DNA of 64,000 nt from Stutzerimonas balearica DSM 6083 (GTDB lineage: Bacteria; Pseudomonadota; Gammaproteobacteria; Pseudomonadales; Pseudomonadaceae): the NCBI RefSeq assembly GCF_000818015.1, contig NZ_CP007511.1, positions 4,191,501 to 4,255,500 of the forward strand. Direction: 5' to 3'. Numbering within the stretch: the first letter of the stretch is position 1; each line of letters begins with the position of its first letter. Below are positions 37,067-45,800 of the stretch, piece after piece. A program made the position numbers and the translations under genes. The notes beneath the pieces are model-generated. The model had not been told where the DNA came from. It searched no databases and saw only the letters and a program-made list of their open reading frames with translations.

Positions 37067-37078
37067 TGTACCGGTACA
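37067..37078. promoter_or_regulatory. Perfect 12-bp palindrome upstream of the DUF1127 gene
   Basis: TGTACCGGTACA is fully self-complementary, 93 bases before the DUF1127 start. It is likely an operator for a dimeric regulator; the regulator is not identifiable here. Nothing else is seen between 37002 and 37170 apart from this site. Confidence 0.4.
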
Positions 37079-37170
37079 AGCGCACGACCCTGTGACTGTT
37101 GCGTAACAGTGGCAGGCGCGAAGCTGTAGACCCCCTACAGCCCCCTTGCGAAGAGGGAAAGGAGCGCCCC

Positions 37171-37380
37171 ATGGAGCGCGCCATCATCCGCCTGCAGACG
37201 CTTGCTCGCCCCGCCACTGGCTTGCGCGCCCGCCTGCACCTGCTGCCGCTGTTGCGCCTCTGGCGGCAGCGCCTGCGTACCCGGCGCCAACTCGCGCAGC
37301 TGGACGATCGTCAGCTCGCCGATATCGGCATCAGTCGCAGCGAGCGCAGTGCCGAGCTGGACAAGCCGTTCTGGCGCTAG
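37171..37380 (+). CDS. DUF1127 small arginine-rich protein
   Basis: The 69-residue protein ends with the DUF1127 (YjiS-like) motif: RRQLAQLDDRQLADIGISRS followed by ERSAELDKPFWR. Members are small basic cytoplasmic proteins, some involved in RNA binding or stress adaptation; the role here is unknown. ATG 37171 is chosen because AAAGGAG lies upstream; the frame opens 24 codons earlier. It lies 89 bp before the first DUF2388 gene in the same direction. Confidence 0.85.
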   Translation: MERAIIRLQTLARPATGLRARLHLLPLLRLWRQRLRTRRQLAQLDDRQLADIGISRSERSAELDKPFWR

Positions 37381-37469
37381 CTCGGCTCGCGTGGGCGGAA
37401 CTAATCTTCCGGTAACGGAACGCCGAGGCGCTCCGGCTGTCCAGAGCCGAACCAGACAGGAGAACCGCC

Positions 37470-37787
37470 ATGCCACGCCACCTGCCCCTACTGCTTGCCA
37501 CTACCCTGCTGACCGCCGGTACCGCCTCGGCGGCCAGTTTCACCGGCACCACCGACATGGTGGTCGGCGGCGTGACCAACACCGTGGACGCGACTTCCGA
37601 CATGACGTCCTCGCTACGTGACGACAAGCTGGTGGTCGAGGCGCGCGAGGACGCAGCACGCTTCGTCGCCAGCCAGGGCGAGCAACGCGGCGCCCGGCTG
37701 GAGGCGGCCCTCGTGCATATCCGCAGCCAGGCGCCGGCGCTCACCGGCAGCGATCTGGAACTGGCCGAGGCAATCCTCGCCCGTTGA
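37470..37787 (+). CDS. Exported DUF2388-family protein, copy 1
   Basis: The 105-residue protein has a signal peptide (LPLLLATTLLTAGTASA, cut after ASA) and a mature domain of about 83 residues with VEAREDAARFVASQGEQRG, then LEAALVHIRSQ and GSDLELAEAILAR at the end. This REDAxxFVAS / SDLELAxAIL pattern is the DUF2388 family, restricted mainly to pseudomonads, function unknown. CAGGAG precedes the ATG. It shares this architecture with the two genes that follow. Confidence 0.8.
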   Translation: MPRHLPLLLATTLLTAGTASAASFTGTTDMVVGGVTNTVDATSDMTSSLRDDKLVVEAREDAARFVASQGEQRGARLEAALVHIRSQAPALTGSDLELAEAILAR

Positions 37788-37881
37788 GCCGCATGATCGC
37801 CGCGGTCGCAGCCCTTAGGCTGGCCGGGGCCGTCGGGTTTCGCTAGCCTTTGCGACCGGATTAATCCGTACCGGAAGTACC

Positions 37882-38178
37882 ATGCGATCGCTTTACCTGC
37901 CCGTTGCCTTGGCCTGCCTGCTGGCCGGCCCGGCCCAGGCGCTGGAAACCACCACCGGCGCCCTGGTCAAGACCAGCTATGTCAGCAGCCGCCTGACCAG
38001 CGCCCCGTTCGACCGAAAGCTCATACTCGCCGCCCGCGAAGACGCCGCCAGCTTCGTTGCCAGCAACGGCCAACGACTCGGTGTACGCCTGCAGGCCGCC
38101 ATCCGCGAGCTACGCCACGCCCATCCTGAGCTGGACGCCAGCGATCTGGAACTGGCCCAGGCCATACTCGTCCAATGA
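37882..38178 (+). CDS. Exported DUF2388-family protein, copy 2
   Basis: The 98-residue protein has a signal peptide (YLPVALACLLAGPAQA) and the DUF2388 core: LAAREDAASFVASNGQRLG and DASDLELAQAILVQ at the C-terminus. The middle differs from copies 1 and 3, so the copies are paralogues rather than recent duplicates. The gene is 94 bp after copy 1, and 41 bp before copy 3. Periplasmic location is predicted from the signal peptide. Confidence 0.8.
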   Translation: MRSLYLPVALACLLAGPAQALETTTGALVKTSYVSSRLTSAPFDRKLILAAREDAASFVASNGQRLGVRLQAAIRELRHAHPELDASDLELAQAILVQ

Positions 38179-38219
38179 CCCGCCGGCCGAGGCCGGCGCC
38201 AACTCCGAGAATCATCGAC

Positions 38220-38540
38220 ATGAACCGACTCCTGATAGCCGCCCCGCTGGCCATTGCCCTTCTCGCTGGTGCCGCCCAGGCCCAGACCCTGGTGGCCACC
38301 AGCAACATCGTGGTGAAAGCGCTGGACCGCAGCATCGACTTCACCTCCGATACCACGACCTCGATTCGCGACATGAAGGTGGTCAGCGAAGCCCGTGACG
38401 ACGCCGCAAGCTTTGTCGCCAGCGCCGGCGCGGTTCGTGGCGCCCAGCTGGAGGCGGCCTTCGGTAGCCTGCGCGAGCGCTTCGCCGAAGCGCGTGAGGC
38501 CAGCGACCTGCAGCTGGCCGAAGCCATTCTCGCCCTGTGA
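38220..38540 (+). CDS. Exported DUF2388-family protein, copy 3
   Basis: The 106-residue protein starts MNRLLIAAPLAIALLAGAAQ, a signal peptide, and has the family core VSEARDDAASFVASAGAVRG and ASDLQLAEAILAL. Its TSDTTTSIRDMKVV segment is close to TSDMTSSLRDDKLVV in copy 1, so copies 1 and 3 are more alike than either is to copy 2. The stop overlaps the start of the DUF4105 gene (GTGA), indicating coupled translation. ATG 38220 is chosen; an upstream in-frame ATG at 38175 lacks a signal peptide start. Confidence 0.82.
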   Translation: MNRLLIAAPLAIALLAGAAQAQTLVATSNIVVKALDRSIDFTSDTTTSIRDMKVVSEARDDAASFVASAGAVRGAQLEAAFGSLRERFAEAREASDLQLAEAILAL

Positions 38541-40492
38541 AACGACGCTGCGCCTGGCTGCTGGTCAGCCTGCTGGCGCTCGCCAGCAACGCTACCCAGG
38601 CTGGGCTGCGGCTGATTCTCGACGAAACCGATCTGCGGCCGACCGAACGCAGCGCCAGCACGGCACTGCTGGACGAAGCCGCATCCGCCCTGCCGCCGCG
38701 ACTGGTCGCCAGCCTCGACCGCCAGGTGCAGGTGCGCTGGCTCGATGGCCTCCCCTCCGCAACTTATGGCCGCGCCGGGCCGGATGTGCTGGAACTCAAT
38801 CGACGCCTGCTGCCGTCACTCGCCGACGGCAGCGCGGCGCACCAGGCCACCGCCCGTCCGCATGGCACGGTACGCCAGGAATTGCTGGCCACCGTCATTC
38901 ACGAAATTGCCCACCTCTATGACCGCGCCCGCCTCTGGCCTGCCGACCAGGCGCTGGAGCAGGCCCGCTGTCGCCAGCAGGCCGCAGGCCTCGGCCTGGT
39001 CGGGTTGCGGGACGGCTGCCGGGGCCAGACCGCACGCCGCTTTACCCTGAGCGACGACCCTCGCCTGCTCGACCTCGCCGGCTGGCCCCAGCAGGTCGGC
39101 CGGCGCGGCGCGCGAGAACAGACCAACGCGCAAATCGCCCGCAGCCCCGACCGCTACGAGCTGAGCAACCCGCGCGAGTTCGTCGCGGTAAATCTCGAAT
39201 ACTTCCTGCTCGACCCCAGCTATGCCTGCCGCCGCCCGTCGCTGCATGGCTATTTCCGCAAGCACTTCGGCTGGCAACCGGTAACAGCCCAGCCCTGCGA
39301 GACGGGCTATCCGATCCTCAATGCCGGCCGCGACTTCGGCCGCACGCCGCTACTGCGCCTGGACCCGGAGCGGGTCTATCAAGTCGACTACCTGTTCGCC
39401 GAGGCCAACGATGCCTGGGTCAGCCGCTGGGGCCACAGCATGCTGCGCCTGGTGATTTGCAAGCCCGGGCGCGTGCCCGGCCCGGAGTGCCGGCTGGACC
39501 TGGATCAGCACCTGGTCCTGTCGTTCCGCGCCTTTGTCGACGATGTGCAGCTGTCGAGCTGGGACGGGCTGACTGGCGTCTATCCATCACGCCTGTTCGT
39601 TCTGCCGCTGGATCAAGTCATCGAGGAATACACCAAGGTCGAGCTGCGCGGCCTGGCCTCGGTGCCGCTGAAGCTCACCCGCAAGCAGATCGCCCAGCTC
39701 GTCGCGCGTAGCGCCGAACTGCACTGGAGCTATGACGGCGACTACTACTTCCTGTCGAACAATTGCGCGGTGGAAACGCTCAAGCTGCTGCGCAGCGGCA
39801 CGGCACGTAGCGAGCTGGTCGCACTGGACAGCATCCTGCCCAACGGACTGCTGGAGCTGCTGATCCATCGCGGCCTTGCTGACGCCAGCGTGCTTGAAGA
39901 TCCTCGCGAAGCCTTGCGCCTGGGTTATCGCTTCGACTCCTACCGCGATCGCTACCAGGCCATGTTCGCCGTGCTGCGCGAGCGCCTGGCGCTAACGCAG
40001 CAGGACGTCGAACAATGGCTGGACCTGCCGGCACGCGAACGCAGCCGCTGGATCGACTCAGCCGACCTGCGGGCCGCGGCCGCGATGCTGCTGGTGGAAC
40101 AGGCCGCCCTGCGCCGCCACCTGCTGCTGGCTCAGGACGAGCTGAAAAATCGCTACCTTAGCGGGCGTGGTCAGGACGCCAGCCTGGAGCGAGCCGACAG
40201 CGCCCTGAAGGAAATCCTCGCCAGCAGCGGCTACCTCAGCCGCCCGGCCGAACTGCTCGACGGCAATGGCTACGGCCTGCCCCAGCCCAGCGAATGGACC
40301 CGACTGGAACGCGAGAGCGAGGAACGCCAGCTACGGCTGAACGAACTGAGCGAAGAACTCGACCGGGAAGTCCGCCTGCTGCTGGGCGATGAGCGACGCG
40401 AGGAACTCGAAGCGATCGAAGTGAACCTGGCCCAGATCGGCGAGCGTCTGCGTAGGTTGCACAAGGCTGGGGGTGGGTTGGAGTTGCCGTAA
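38537..40492 (+). CDS. Exported DUF4105 protein with putative HEIAH metallopeptidase region
   Basis: The 651-residue protein has a signal peptide (RRCAWLLVSLLALASNATQA). The N-terminal half contains TVIHEIAHLYDRAR (His122, Glu123, His126), the zinc-peptidase HExxH pattern, and NPREFVAVNLEYFLLD (Glu214), which could give the third ligand as in gluzincin-like families. The second half is DUF4105, with WGHSMLRL (His300) and FLSNNCAVETLKLL (Cys410), an order resembling permuted NlpC/P60 papain-like enzymes. The last 60 residues are a charged coiled coil. It starts at GTG 38537, overlapping the third DUF2388 gene. Enzyme activity is inferred from motifs only. Confidence 0.8.
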   Translation: MKRRCAWLLVSLLALASNATQAGLRLILDETDLRPTERSASTALLDEAASALPPRLVASLDRQVQVRWLDGLPSATYGRAGPDVLELNRRLLPSLADGSAAHQATARPHGTVRQELLATVIHEIAHLYDRARLWPADQALEQARCRQQAAGLGLVGLRDGCRGQTARRFTLSDDPRLLDLAGWPQQVGRRGAREQTNAQIARSPDRYELSNPREFVAVNLEYFLLDPSYACRRPSLHGYFRKHFGWQPVTAQPCETGYPILNAGRDFGRTPLLRLDPERVYQVDYLFAEANDAWVSRWGHSMLRLVICKPGRVPGPECRLDLDQHLVLSFRAFVDDVQLSSWDGLTGVYPSRLFVLPLDQVIEEYTKVELRGLASVPLKLTRKQIAQLVARSAELHWSYDGDYYFLSNNCAVETLKLLRSGTARSELVALDSILPNGLLELLIHRGLADASVLEDPREALRLGYRFDSYRDRYQAMFAVLRERLALTQQDVEQWLDLPARERSRWIDSADLRAAAAMLLVEQAALRRHLLLAQDELKNRYLSGRGQDASLERADSALKEILASSGYLSRPAELLDGNGYGLPQPSEWTRLERESEERQLRLNELSEELDREVRLLLGDERREELEAIEVNLAQIGERLRRLHKAGGGLELP

Positions 40493-40791
40493 GGCCGATC
40501 TGCCGATGCCTGCTTACACCTCCATATCAGGCCCACGCGCCGGATCGATCAATCGTATCGCCGGGCCGCCGGGTGACGAGTTGAGGCCAACGACCAACCA
40601 ATCTCTGCATTCAGCGGAGGCGGAAGATTCTATAAACCAGCGCCCCTAGTATTTGGCGGCTGCAAAGGATGATCGCGAGTGCGTGAAGAAAAAAAACAGA
40701 AGTTTTGAATTCGGAAACTAGCATTGCAGCACTAAAGTACTTCTTCTTTCAGGGGCATCCCTTTTAGCCGTTTCCGGATGAGACTAACGTG
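40493..40791. other. Non-coding, AT-richer border of the T6SS immunity segment
   Basis: About 300 bp without a supportable gene. Base composition changes near 40620 from GC-rich to clearly AT-richer (for example [21 protein letters not shown] stretches), continuing to about 42950. No insertion-sequence ends, tRNA or attachment site was recognised at the boundary. Confidence 0.5.
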
Positions 40792-41116
40792 TTACTCGAA
40801 ATTTCGCTTGCCCGAGAAAACATAAACGGCCAACCCGCATACTGATGCAAAAAAGATAACAGCTATAAATAATGCATCCCAAGATAACTTTTCGAATAAA
40901 GGACCTGGCGCTCTTGAAAAACATAAAAATAACAGGCACCTAGCGCGACGACCATCATGCACCAAAAGATACCATTCGCGACCACATATAAGGCCTTGCC
41001 TTAACTCTCCATTCAAACATTTTATCTTTATTTGCGTGCCCCACTGATAGTAGTCTAAAAGCCTAATTAGCTGGTTCCAAGGAGATCCCGGGTAAATTTG
41101 TTAAAGGTCCTGCCAA
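40792..41116 (-). pseudogene. Decayed, truncated copy of the T6SS immunity-like gene
   Basis: Minus-strand translation in shifting frames reproduces the N-terminal half of the 41214-41981 protein: TFNKF, then PWNQLIRLLDYYQW, then FEWRVKARPY, then VVANGIFWCMMVVALGACY, then FEKLSWDALF. Several frameshifts separate these segments. The position equivalent to the ATG start now reads TTG-like (CAA for CAT on the plus strand at 41114-41116). The copy ends soon after the second membrane segment; the C-terminal half is missing. The 74-residue open frame at 40792-41016 is only one piece of this relic. Confidence 0.85.
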
Positions 41117-41213
41117 AAAGCAATCATTACTCGCTTTTGGCGCTTGCCCAGATGGAGTATTCGTACCTTTGTAAATTCCGTTCTGCCTCTGCTGCAGTCA
41201 CGACCAGAGTACA

Positions 41214-41981
41214 TTAGTAGATGTCAAATGGTTCATTGATCGGTTTCAGATCAGGTCGCTTTCGAGATAGTTCTCGTAGAGCGGTTGCTAACTGTTGCTT
41301 TCTGCAGAATAAGAACAGAATGCCTTTGTCCATAGTTTGGAGATGTGTGTTGAAGTAATCGAACTGCAGCCCTATGACTGGGCGACCTGTATGGATAGAG
41401 ATTTTTTTATACCTTTCCCACTCATGGTCACGATGATGATACTCGGTGTGCATTTCTTGGAATTTGCTGGAGTTAGCCAGCCCCAGATAAAGCAGCCCCA
41501 TACCACCAGGCCCAGCGAGTGCCACCCAAAAGGCCGATGGATCAAGTGCAACAACGAATATAACGGCGATAGAGGCAATAACCGTCAGCCATTTCAAGGC
41601 GATCAACCAGCCTTTACCTGGCGCTTTCCACTCGCAGACCTCTATCCCTGTTTCGGTCAGGCGATAAGCAAATTTTGTTTTTTGATGAGTTGTGCCATAT
41701 AGAGCCAAAAAGAAAACAGAAAGAAATATTGCGCTCCAGGACAGCTTTTCAATCAAAGGAGAGTTGTCGTTCTTGAAAAACATTAAATAGCAGGCGCCTA
41801 AGGCTATGCTCATCATGAACCAAAACATGCCATTGGCAACTGTTGTGTTATAAGGCCTTGCCTTGATTTCCCATTCTAACAGTGCGTTTTGATTGGCGCA
41901 CTTCCAGTTGTGGTGGTCTGGAAGTTTGATGGGCTGGTTCCAAGGAAGAGCCTGGATAAGTTTGTTCAAGGTGCTGTTCAT
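41214..41981 (-). CDS. Probable T6SS immunity membrane protein, copy 1
   Basis: The 255-residue protein has four predicted membrane segments: VANGMFWFMMSIALGACYLM, SAIFLSVFFLALYG, and two in the region LIALKWLTVIASIAVIFVV and FWVALAGPGGMGLLYLGL. The C-terminal 85 residues are hydrophilic. It follows a second, very similar gene and a VasX-like pore-forming effector, the place where tsiV2-type immunity genes lie. ATG 41981 is preferred to TTG 41987. It probably protects against the effector from within the inner membrane; family name not recognised. Confidence 0.7.
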   Translation of the reverse strand: MNSTLNKLIQALPWNQPIKLPDHHNWKCANQNALLEWEIKARPYNTTVANGMFWFMMSIALGACYLMFFKNDNSPLIEKLSWSAIFLSVFFLALYGTTHQKTKFAYRLTETGIEVCEWKAPGKGWLIALKWLTVIASIAVIFVVALDPSAFWVALAGPGGMGLLYLGLANSSKFQEMHTEYHHRDHEWERYKKISIHTGRPVIGLQFDYFNTHLQTMDKGILFLFCRKQQLATALRELSRKRPDLKPINEPFDIY

Positions 41982-42070
41982 AGGCAATTATTTGCTCGCG
42001 CGTGGTACTTGCAAGGGAGCAGCTGCGCGCTCTGTAAACATGGCGCCATGTCGGCATTGAATTTATATTT

Positions 42071-42844
42071 TTAGAATTGTAAGACCTCTACTTTTTCGCG
42101 TGCGTGGGGAGTTCCTGTGTTTTTTGAAAGTATGGTTTCAGTAGTGGTTTCAAAATCTTTTTTGTGACAGAAAATATATGTCCACCACGGTAGTGTCTTG
42201 TTGAAACTTTCGTTGAGCCATTCATATTCCAAGCTGATTAGATGACGTGATTTATCTATGTAGATGTGCTTTATTTCATTCCAGGTAAATACATTGTGTC
42301 TATATAGGCTGTGCATTTCTTGGAATTGCTTTGAGTTAGCCAGGCCTAGATAAAGCAAGCCCATGCCGCCAGGCCCGGCGAGTGCTACCCAAAAGGCCGA
42401 TGGGTCAAGTGCGACAATGAATAGAACGGCGATAGCGGCAATAACCGTCAGCCATTTCAAGGCGATCATCCAGCCTTTACCTGGTGCTTTCCACTCGCAG
42501 ACTTCTATGCCTATTTCGGTCAGGCGATAAGCGAATTTTGTTTTTTGATGTGTTGTGCCATATAAAGCCAAGAAGAAAAGAAAAAAACCCGGCACTGCAA
42601 TAAATGTGGTTTCAATTAGCGCGAAGTTTGCGTTCTTATAGAGTAAAAAGTAACTAAATATCAGAGTTGTGCATAATAGGAAGATAAACATCCCATTGGC
42701 GACGGTTGTGTTGTAAGGTCGAGCTTTGATCCTCCATTCCAGTAAGGCACGTTGGTTGGCGTGCTTCCACTGGTGGTTTGCTGGAAGCTCGATGGGCTGG
42801 TTCCAGGGGAGAGCCTGTAAGAATTTTCTGAATGGACTGCTCAT
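42071..42844 (-). CDS. Probable T6SS immunity membrane protein, copy 2
   Basis: The 257-residue paralogue of the downstream copy shares ALPWNQPIELP, IKARPYNTTVANGMF and an almost identical central block (HQKTKFAYRLTE, then EVCEWKAPGKGWMIALKWLT). It differs in the first membrane segment and in the whole C-terminal domain. ATG 42844 lies 7 bp after the effector stop; the frame upstream to 42943 overlaps the effector and is discounted. The tight spacing to the effector makes this the likelier cognate immunity gene. Confidence 0.75.
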   Translation of the reverse strand: MSSPFRKFLQALPWNQPIELPANHQWKHANQRALLEWRIKARPYNTTVANGMFIFLLCTTLIFSYFLLYKNANFALIETTFIAVPGFFLFFLALYGTTHQKTKFAYRLTEIGIEVCEWKAPGKGWMIALKWLTVIAAIAVLFIVALDPSAFWVALAGPGGMGLLYLGLANSKQFQEMHSLYRHNVFTWNEIKHIYIDKSRHLISLEYEWLNESFNKTLPWWTYIFCHKKDFETTTETILSKNTGTPHAREKVEVLQF

Positions 42845-42851
42845 AAATAAA

Positions 42852-45800
42852 TCATTTACTCGTATGTGGTACCTGCAAGGAGAGCCAGCGGGTGCTTTGT
42901 GAAGAGAGAACCATATCGCTATTGGGTTCCTTGCTGAACGCATCGCTTTTCAGATCCGCCTCGGAGGACGAGGTGCCTATATCCACGCGAAACATATAGC
43001 CTTGGCCGTTGGTGCTTTCCAGAACCTGCTCCGGGTAGCGAACTTCCAGCTCCAGCACGGGGGGACGCTGGTAAGCAATCCAGGTTTGCCAGAGGCGGTG
43101 CTGTGTTCCATCGGGGTAGAGGGTGTCACCAGGCAGTGGCCCATTGGGGCGCTGTGCGGGCGGCTGACCAAATTGTTCGATGGGCGCCCAGTGGCCTTCG
43201 AGGAACTGGTCGTAGAACTTGTCTGCCATGCCTTGCATCAGGCTGTCGGAGAACCAGCCGCTGTCGACCATGGCCGGTTGTAGTTTTACGCTTGCTCCCG
43301 CCAGTTCGGACGGTAGCAGGAGCTGTAGCCAGAAACCGGTATAGATGCGTGGGCCACGTCCATAGTAAGGCAAGGTGGAGGCGCGAGCCGCCAGGCTGGG
43401 GCGCAGGCAGATTTCCTTCAGGGTGCGCAGTTCCTCCTTATGATGCTCGTCGCTGTGCGTCCAGGTGGGGGATTTGCCCCAACTGCTGCGATACAGCCAG
43501 AGCCGCAGACCTTCGCGTTTGTATTGGTTGGCGACCATGCTGGCGATCAGGTAGATCACGCCAAGTAACGCGATGATGATGGTCGCCGGATTGGACATGA
43601 CCCAGGCAAAGCCGAACCAGAACCCCAACGCACTGCCAACGAGCTGGACGCCTGCGACAACTGACATAAGGCCTAGAGTGATCTGCTTCGTACGCAGTGC
43701 GTAAGTTTCTCCAGCACTTGTGGCCTTATCGATATCTTTGGAAACCTGCCAGGCCTCCACCCCCGCAGCGATAGCGCCGAATGCGGCCATGCCTGCAGTA
43801 CGAAGAGCGAGACTTCGTGCGAGGCTTCTATATTGAGTGTTAATGCCCCAAGCTTTTACTCCAACCTGAGCAAGTTGAACGGTCTTTTCGTTCACTACGG
43901 CCTTTAGGCTTGCCCATTTGTTCCACGCTGGTACCGTCCAGAGCGCCATCAATGCGTTGGCGGTGTAGGCGGCATTGGCTCCGACCGTGCGCAGCTCATC
44001 CGCACTGAAAATGCCGTCATTGCGTGCCTTGTCCAGGCTATTGATGAAGTTCCAGACATTCAGCCCTGCAACCAGTACGGGCAAGCTGCCGCCAAGCTCC
44101 TGATTGATCCACTGACGGCTGCGGGCTGCGTAGCCTGTCGCGCTCTTTGCTTTGAGCTGCAATTGATCGAGCAGCTCTGACTGGCCCAGTGTCGCGAGCC
44201 ACACGTTCACTTGGCGGGTTTGTACCTTGGTGATCCTGGTTTCGGTGACGACGCTACCGATTACCTCGTTAGGCCTTTGCAGGTTCAGCGTCCCACGCTT
44301 TTGTTCCAGCTCGAGCAACTGTATGCGGGCCGAGCGTTTGTCGGGGCCTTTGCCGGGTAGAGCAAGAGTGCGTTGCAGGCCCTTGATGTTCTTCTCGAGC
44401 TGGGCAACCTGTATCTGCCATTGACGGTTCTTCTTCGCGAACTCGGAATCCAGAATCAAACGCGTCTGCGTGGAGATTTCCGTGGAGACCAAGACCTGAG
44501 TGACGCTGAAGGCAAAGATTCGAACCTTCGGGGCAAATTTCGTGCTCAACGCAGGCAGCAGAACAAAGGCCATCAGGTTCCAGCTGTCCTTGGCTTTTTG
44601 CCCCACTACGTTGCGCAGGGTTTCGAAAGCACGCTTGCCGGGTTCGGAAAGGTTCTTGTACAGGTTGCTGGCTTGTACGCTCGGCAAGTCGAGTACCGAT
44701 TTCACCTCGTTGGCACGGCTGACTTCGCTGGTGGTGTCGGAGAGCCCGCCGTGGGCTTGGCCGCTGCCGTCGGCCTGACGTCCCTGGTTGTCGATGGCGC
44801 CGTAGGTGGTGAAATTGGCGGAGATCTTGTCGATCAACGCGGAAAGCTCGGCGCTGAAATTGAACAGCGCCAGGCCTGCCAGCGTAGTGGGTTCGCCGTA
44901 CTGCTCGCAGAGCCATTGCTTGCCCGTGTCGCTCGCGCCCAATTGCTCGTACAGGTTGGCCATGGTGTCCAGCAGATCGGTCGATTGCTGCGGGTGGCAG
45001 GGGTCGTAGAAAACCTCTTCCGCTTTCGGGCTGAGGCTTTTCAGCCAGGCGAGCAGGTCGCTTTCGCTGCGTTGGATGTGGGCATTGAGACGCTCCGTTT
45101 CATCGGAGCGCTCTTGCAGATAACTCCAGGCCTCATCGAAGCGAACGTCCTCGCGCCAGGTCTTTTTCTGCTGCCATTCTTCTACCAGTGCGCGCCATTT
45201 AGGCCCCGAGGGTGGGTTGCCCCAATTCGTGCGAAATTGCTGTTGAGCCCGCTGCACTTGCAGCGATTTGAGTGTCAGGGTCGCGTCACTGCCGCTGTGA
45301 TTGAGTAGCTGCGCTTCGCTATCGAGCAGATTGTGAGCATCCTTGATGAAAGCTTGTTTGCGGCTCGGGTTGGCTAGCACCGACTTGGGGATGAAGGGGT
45401 CCAGTTTGACACCGCAAATCCCCTGAATGAGCGTGGCGCTATTGATCTTGTTAGCGTGCTGTTTGTCTGCTGCTGCCAGTTCCAGCCAGCGGCCCTGCAG
45501 ATTCATGGCCAGGTCATCGACGATGGCCATGGGATCGTCCAGGGCAACGAAGAGGGCGCTGTCCTGATCGGGTACGCTGCCGAGTATGAGGGCCTGGTCG
45601 ATTGGCTGCTTGCAGGGGCGGGACGAATCGTCTTTGTTCGCCGCCACCAGGCAGCTCTTGAAGGTCGGAGCTTCTCCTCCTGCCAGGATATCGGCGACCG
45701 CGCTGCCTATTTCGCGGATAGGCGCGGCATGTGCTGCCTGCATCTGGGTGCAGTATTGCGGCAGGTTCAATGCGCGCATCCAGCGCTTTTGCTCCTGGGG

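Noticed and set aside
40792..41016. 74-codon frame as an independent small membrane protein
   Set aside because: Neighbouring frames continue the homology to the downstream immunity protein, so this is one fragment of a frameshifted relic.
40493..42950. Insertion sequence or phage remnant causing the AT-rich segment
   Set aside because: No transposase, integrase, terminal inverted repeats or target duplication was found; the segment is explained by immunity-type genes.
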